Below are positions 60,499 through 64,000 of a DNA stretch of 64,000 nt, piece by piece. A program made the translations under genes and the position numbers. The stretch comes from Rhizobium sp. Root1203 (GTDB lineage Bacteria > Pseudomonadota > Alphaproteobacteria > Rhizobiales > Rhizobiaceae): assembly GCF_001424945.1 (NCBI RefSeq), contig NZ_LMCW01000012.1, positions 802,414 to 866,413 on the forward strand, written 5' to 3'. How positions within the stretch are numbered: position 1 is the first letter of the stretch; the number at the start of each line of letters is the position of its first letter. Under the pieces are notes generated by a model. That model was given only the letters and a program-made list of their open reading frames with translations, made no database searches and was not told the DNA's origin.

Positions 60499-62574
60499 TT
60501 GCTGAACAGCGACTCACAGACGACAGGTGAAGCAGGCGAGAATGACCGCCGCGACAGCCAGGTGCCGGGAAACAGGCTTCTCGGTCGCGTCGTCGCGTGC
60601 AGCGGTTCCAGGGCAACGATCGGCGCCACAGCCGAAGCCGGTGGTACCGATCTCACGGAACTCTGGTCCGTCGGCCGGCTGATTTCGATCAGCGTCGGCC
60701 GCAACCGCGTGGTGGCTCTGGTCTATTCCATGAACACCGGCAGCCATGCCTGGGGTGAAGGCGAAGACAATTATTTCAAGGTCGAGACGGAACTGCTCGG
60801 CGAAGTCCGGGTGGACGAGGACGGCACCGAGGAATTCTCGACCGGCATTTCCTGCTACCCCTACCTTGGAGCCGTGGCCCACCGCATCCGCTCCACCGAC
60901 CTTATGCGAATCTACGATGCCGGCACAGGAACCACGGCTGTCATCGGCAAGCTGACCCAGGACGAAAGCATCGACGCATCGATCCACGTTCCCTCGATGC
61001 TGTCGAAGCATTTCGCCATTGTAGGCTCGACCGGCGTCGGCAAATCGACCGCCGTGTCGCTGCTGCTGCACAAGGCCATCGAGGCCGACCCAAAGCTCCG
61101 CGTCCTGATCCTCGACCCGCACAACGAATTCGCCGCCGCCTTTCCGAACCACTCGGTCGTCGTCGACACCGACACGCTCGACCTTCCCTTCTGGCTGATG
61201 CGGCTGGAGGAGTTTGCAGAGGTGGTCTTCCGCGGCAGGCCGCCGGTGCCGGAAGAGCTCGACATGCTCCGCGACATTCTGCCGGAGGCCAAGCGCGGTT
61301 TCCGCGGCAGCGACAACTCGCTCGTCCGGCGCACCACCGAAAAGAGCTCGATCACCGCCGACACGCCGGTTCCCTACCGGATGGCCGATCTGCTGGCCCT
61401 GATCGACGAGCGTATCGGGCGCCTGGAAGGCCGCAGCGAAAAGCCGTTCCTGCGCTCGCTGAAGATGCGCATTATCGCCGCGATCAATGATCCGCGCTAC
61501 CACTTCATGTTCTCCAACAACACGATATCAGATACGATAATGGAGACGGTGGCCGAGATCTTCCGGGTTCCCGGCGACAACAAGCCCATCTGCACGTTCC
61601 AGCTCTCCGGCATCCCGTCCGAAGTCGTCAATTCGGTTGCATCGGTGCTTTGCCGCATGGCCTTCGAAATCGCGCTGTGGAGCGAAGGCGCCATTCACAT
61701 GCTGGTCGTCTGCGAGGAGGCGCACCGCTACATTCCGTCAGATCCGAACCTCGGCTTCTTCCCGACAAGGCAGGCAATTGCCCGTATTGCCAAGGAAGGC
61801 CGCAAATACGGCGTTTCGCTCGGCATTATCACGCAGCGCCCGGGAGAGCTGGACCAGACGATCCTGTCCCAGTGCTCGACGCTTTTCGCCATGCGCCTTT
61901 CCAACGACCGCGACCAGGAGATCATCCGATCGGCGATCCCCAACTCGTCGATCTCGACGACGAGCTTCATTTCCTCCATCGGCAACGGCGAAGCGATCGC
62001 GTTCGGCGAGGCCATCAGCGTGCCGATGCGCATGCGTTTCTCACGTGTCTCCGAAGCGCTGATTCCGAAAGCCAACAGCGCCAGCGCGAACAACAAGGTC
62101 GTCGAGGAAGATCCCGATAATGTGGATCTGCGCAAGATCGTGACGCGCATGCGTGCCGTCAGCGGACCCGACATCTCTGCCTTCCAGCAGAGCTACCAGG
62201 CTGCCTCCATGCACGAAGAGGGTGACGACGGGTTTCCCCCAAATCTTGCTGACCAAACCTATCCTCCGATCATTCCGGTCCAGGCGACCACTCCGCCGCT
62301 TGCGCCGATCGAACCGTATCGCCAGGACATGCTGCCGCGAGCCCCCGCAGCGCGCGAACCGCCACCCTCGCGCGAGGGTTTCGGCCCCGGGCCCGACATG
62401 TCCATCGACAGCCGCCTTGAGGCCCTGCGTCGCGAGCTGCGGGCGGACCTAAGACCACCGCCAAGGCCGCCAGAGCCTCCGCCAGCACCGCCGAGCCTTC
62501 GCCGTGAGCCGGGCGTCTCCCTGCGCGAAAGCATCCTGAAAAAGCCGCTCAGCAGTCTCTACGACAAGGACTGA
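60499..62574 (+). CDS. HerA-like ATPase (DUF87)
   Basis: 691 residues. N-terminal HAS-barrel-like domain (RLLGRVVACSGSRATIGATAE), then a HerA/FtsK-type RecA fold with Walker A GSTGVGKSTAVS, DPHNEFAAAFP, Walker B HMLVVCEEAHRYIP, and an arginine-containing NDRDQEIIRSAIPNSS. A Pro-rich C-terminal tail of about 130 residues is likely disordered. HerA ATPases form hexameric DNA translocases, in archaea together with NurA nuclease; no NurA gene is adjacent. A TTG start at 60499 is preceded by GGAGGGA. Rhizobial homologues of this length are common. Confidence 0.87.
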   Translation: MLNSDSQTTGEAGENDRRDSQVPGNRLLGRVVACSGSRATIGATAEAGGTDLTELWSVGRLISISVGRNRVVALVYSMNTGSHAWGEGEDNYFKVETELLGEVRVDEDGTEEFSTGISCYPYLGAVAHRIRSTDLMRIYDAGTGTTAVIGKLTQDESIDASIHVPSMLSKHFAIVGSTGVGKSTAVSLLLHKAIEADPKLRVLILDPHNEFAAAFPNHSVVVDTDTLDLPFWLMRLEEFAEVVFRGRPPVPEELDMLRDILPEAKRGFRGSDNSLVRRTTEKSSITADTPVPYRMADLLALIDERIGRLEGRSEKPFLRSLKMRIIAAINDPRYHFMFSNNTISDTIMETVAEIFRVPGDNKPICTFQLSGIPSEVVNSVASVLCRMAFEIALWSEGAIHMLVVCEEAHRYIPSDPNLGFFPTRQAIARIAKEGRKYGVSLGIITQRPGELDQTILSQCSTLFAMRLSNDRDQEIIRSAIPNSSISTTSFISSIGNGEAIAFGEAISVPMRMRFSRVSEALIPKANSASANNKVVEEDPDNVDLRKIVTRMRAVSGPDISAFQQSYQAASMHEEGDDGFPPNLADQTYPPIIPVQATTPPLAPIEPYRQDMLPRAPAAREPPPSREGFGPGPDMSIDSRLEALRRELRADLRPPPRPPEPPPAPPSLRREPGVSLRESILKKPLSSLYDKD

Positions 62575-62585
62575 GGTCGGGTTCG

Positions 62586-63476
62586 TTACCCCCGTCGTTC
62601 CCAGCTCTCGTCCATCTGGTTGCGGAACCACGTCATCTGCCGTTTGGCATATTGGCGTGTCGCTGTAGCGCCCTTTGCCAGAACCTCGCTCCGAGACATC
62701 TCACCCTTGAGCATCGAAGCTATCTGGGAAACGCCGATAGCCTTCATGACCGGCATCTCGGGGGAAAGCGAAAGCGCCAGCAGCGCCTTGACCTCATCCT
62801 CGGCCCCCTGCTCCAGCATTCCTTCGAACCGGCCGTCAATCCGCGCATGCAGGATGGCGCGCTCGGGCAGCACGACGATCTTCTGCGCAGCCTTTGGTTC
62901 CACGATCGCCGGACCTGCCCGGCCTCGGAAGTCGGCGATCGACCGGCCCGTCGCTTCCAGCACCTCCAGTGCCCGGACGATCCGCTGCCCGTCCTGCGGG
63001 TTGAGCCCCGCAGCAACGGCCGGATCGCCCTCGACCAACTGCGAATGAAGGTGCTCGGCGCCCTGCTCCTGCAGGCGGCCACGCAGGCGGGTGCGGACCT
63101 CGTCCGGAATTGCCGGCATCTCCGACAGGCCGCCCGTCAGCGCCTTGAAGTAGAGGCCGGTGCCGCCGACGAAGACCGGCAGCCGACCTTCGGCCCTGAG
63201 ACCGGGCAGCAATGCCTCCACGTCGCGTAGCCATGCGCCGGTCGAATAGGCGCTGCCGGCCGGGACATGGCCGTAGAAATAATGCGGCACGCCCTGCATT
63301 TCGCCGTCGGAGGGGCGTGCAGTCAGCACACGCAGCGTATCGTAGACCTGCATGCTGTCGGCGTTGACCACGACGCCGTCGTGACGTTTCGCCAATTCAA
63401 CCGCCAGCGCGGACTTGCCGCTGGCGGTTGGCCCGGTTATCAGGATCGCGTCCATTGCGCTCAGAAGGTTTTCCAT
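62586..63476 (-). CDS. miaA: tRNA dimethylallyltransferase
   Basis: 296 residues. Adds dimethylallyl to A37 of tRNAs that read codons starting with U. P-loop ILITGPTASGKSALAVELAKR, VVNADSMQVYDTLRVLTARP, PHYFYGHVP, VFVGGTGLYFKAL, and the end AKRQMTWFRNQ. The ATG at 63476 is chosen (63479 also possible). It is divergent from serB and their start codons overlap. Confidence 0.95.
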   Translation of the reverse strand: MENLLSAMDAILITGPTASGKSALAVELAKRHDGVVVNADSMQVYDTLRVLTARPSDGEMQGVPHYFYGHVPAGSAYSTGAWLRDVEALLPGLRAEGRLPVFVGGTGLYFKALTGGLSEMPAIPDEVRTRLRGRLQEQGAEHLHSQLVEGDPAVAAGLNPQDGQRIVRALEVLEATGRSIADFRGRAGPAIVEPKAAQKIVVLPERAILHARIDGRFEGMLEQGAEDEVKALLALSLSPEMPVMKAIGVSQIASMLKGEMSRSEVLAKGATATRQYAKRQMTWFRNQMDESWERRG

Positions 63477-63477
63477 C

Positions 63478-64000
63478 ATGGCCCTCGTTGCCACGCTTGT
63501 TGCCAATCCGTCAAATCCCGTTCTCACGCCCGCAATCGCCGAGAAGGCTGCCGAGGCGGTGAACGCGTCCGGTCTCTATTGGCTCGCCGATGGAATTGCC
63601 AGCGACATCGCCCTTCGTGACGGCATGGAGGCCGGGATTGCACGAGCCGGCATTCTGGCGGCGATCGCCGGCGCGCCGATCGATCTCGTCATCCAGGACG
63701 CGGAAACACGCCGCAAGAAGCTGCTGATCGCAGATATGGATTCGACCATGATCGGACAGGAATGTATCGACGAACTGGCGGCGGAAGTCGGCCTCAAGGA
63801 CAAGGTCGCGGCGATCACCGCCCGGGCAATGAACGGCGAAATCGCCTTTGAGCCAGCGCTTCGCGAGCGCGTCGCCCTGCTGAAGGGGCTGCCGATCTCG
63901 GTGGTCGACGACGTCATTGCCAAGCGTATCACGCTCACGCCAGGTGGCCCGGAGCTGATCGCCACCATGAAATCGAAGGGGCATTACACTGCCCTTGTCT
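63478..64000 (+). CDS. serB: Phosphoserine phosphatase, 5' part
   Basis: Cut by the window end: about 174 codons are present. N-terminal ~75 residues (LVATLVANPSNPVLTPAIAEK...) are an ACT-like region, followed by the HAD domain with the catalytic motif IADMDSTMIGQECIDELAAE (nucleophile first Asp), then GEIAFEPALRERVALLKGL. Final step of serine synthesis. The ATG at 63478 overlaps the divergent miaA start codons. The frame is open to base 64000. Confidence 0.94.
   Translation, partial: MALVATLVANPSNPVLTPAIAEKAAEAVNASGLYWLADGIASDIALRDGMEAGIARAGILAAIAGAPIDLVIQDAETRRKKLLIADMDSTMIGQECIDELAAEVGLKDKVAAITARAMNGEIAFEPALRERVALLKGLPISVVDDVIAKRITLTPGGPELIATMKSKGHYTALV

Overview
The window looks like a chromosomal segment of an alphaproteobacterium of the Rhizobiales, most likely Rhizobiaceae (Rhizobium/Ensifer/Agrobacterium type). 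The reasons are a GC-rich coding style with strong third-position G/C, an NDUFS4-type respiratory complex I accessory protein, an Omp25/RopB-like porin-like barrel, rhizobial-type ilvC, ilvI/ilvH, miaA, serB and pdxJ genes, and a tandem cold-shock-domain protein. This is inference from protein families; no database was consulted.

Region 1-5.6 kb is an accessory island that is decaying. It holds an IS3-family (IS2-group) element with an intact -1 frameshift window. The right end of the IS has cut off a polytopic GT39-like membrane protein gene and supplies its new stop codon. Next come several prophage remnants: a TIGR02594-type lysin broken by one inserted base, a frameshifted structural protein, fragments of small phage genes and a frameshifted tyrosine integrase. 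The island abuts the 3' end of a tRNA-Arg(TCT) gene, the usual integration site for this integrase type.

Region 5.6-24.5 kb is mixed housekeeping and envelope DNA: complex I subunit, phosphoethanolamine transferase, tRNA-Pro, an O-acyltransferase with SGNH domain, PhnA-like protein, outer-membrane barrel, DUF192 and double cold-shock protein, glyoxalase I, an M15-like lipoprotein peptidase, tRNA-Glu, alpha/beta hydrolase, class III cyclase, TIM-barrel isomerase, MFS transporter, an orphan glycosyltransferase-like protein, CAP-domain protein, tRNA-Lys, PhzF isomerase, and a coupled endonuclease-Nudix pair.

Region 24.5-38.2 kb carries a three-gene iron-type ABC importer, an aldo/keto reductase, a PLP aminotransferase, YidB- and GlsB-like small proteins, a methyltransferase, ilvC with a TetR regulator upstream, and a two-component system divergent from a small secreted protein plus a COG4705-type membrane protein.

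Region 38.2-57.7 kb is dominated by regulator/target pairs, often divergent: AraC with alcohol dehydrogenase, Lrp with aspartate racemase, MarR-GNAT, TetR with MFS, HxlR with an NmrA-type quinone reductase, a MerR-LuxR chimera, an ECF sigma/anti-sigma operon, and a cobalt-type nitrile hydratase operon with accessory protein. An SDR-DoxX/DUF2269 pair, a LysE exporter, an orphan MazE-like gene and a second aldo/keto reductase follow.

Region 57.7-64 kb is the branched-chain amino acid locus ilvI-ilvH, preceded by a leader peptide, paired hairpins and an intrinsic terminator (attenuator). It is followed by a HerA-like ATPase, miaA and the start of serB. Together with ilvC at 33 kb the window encodes two consecutive steps of valine/isoleucine synthesis. 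The attenuator and its near-leaderless leader peptide are the most informative regulatory structure in the window.
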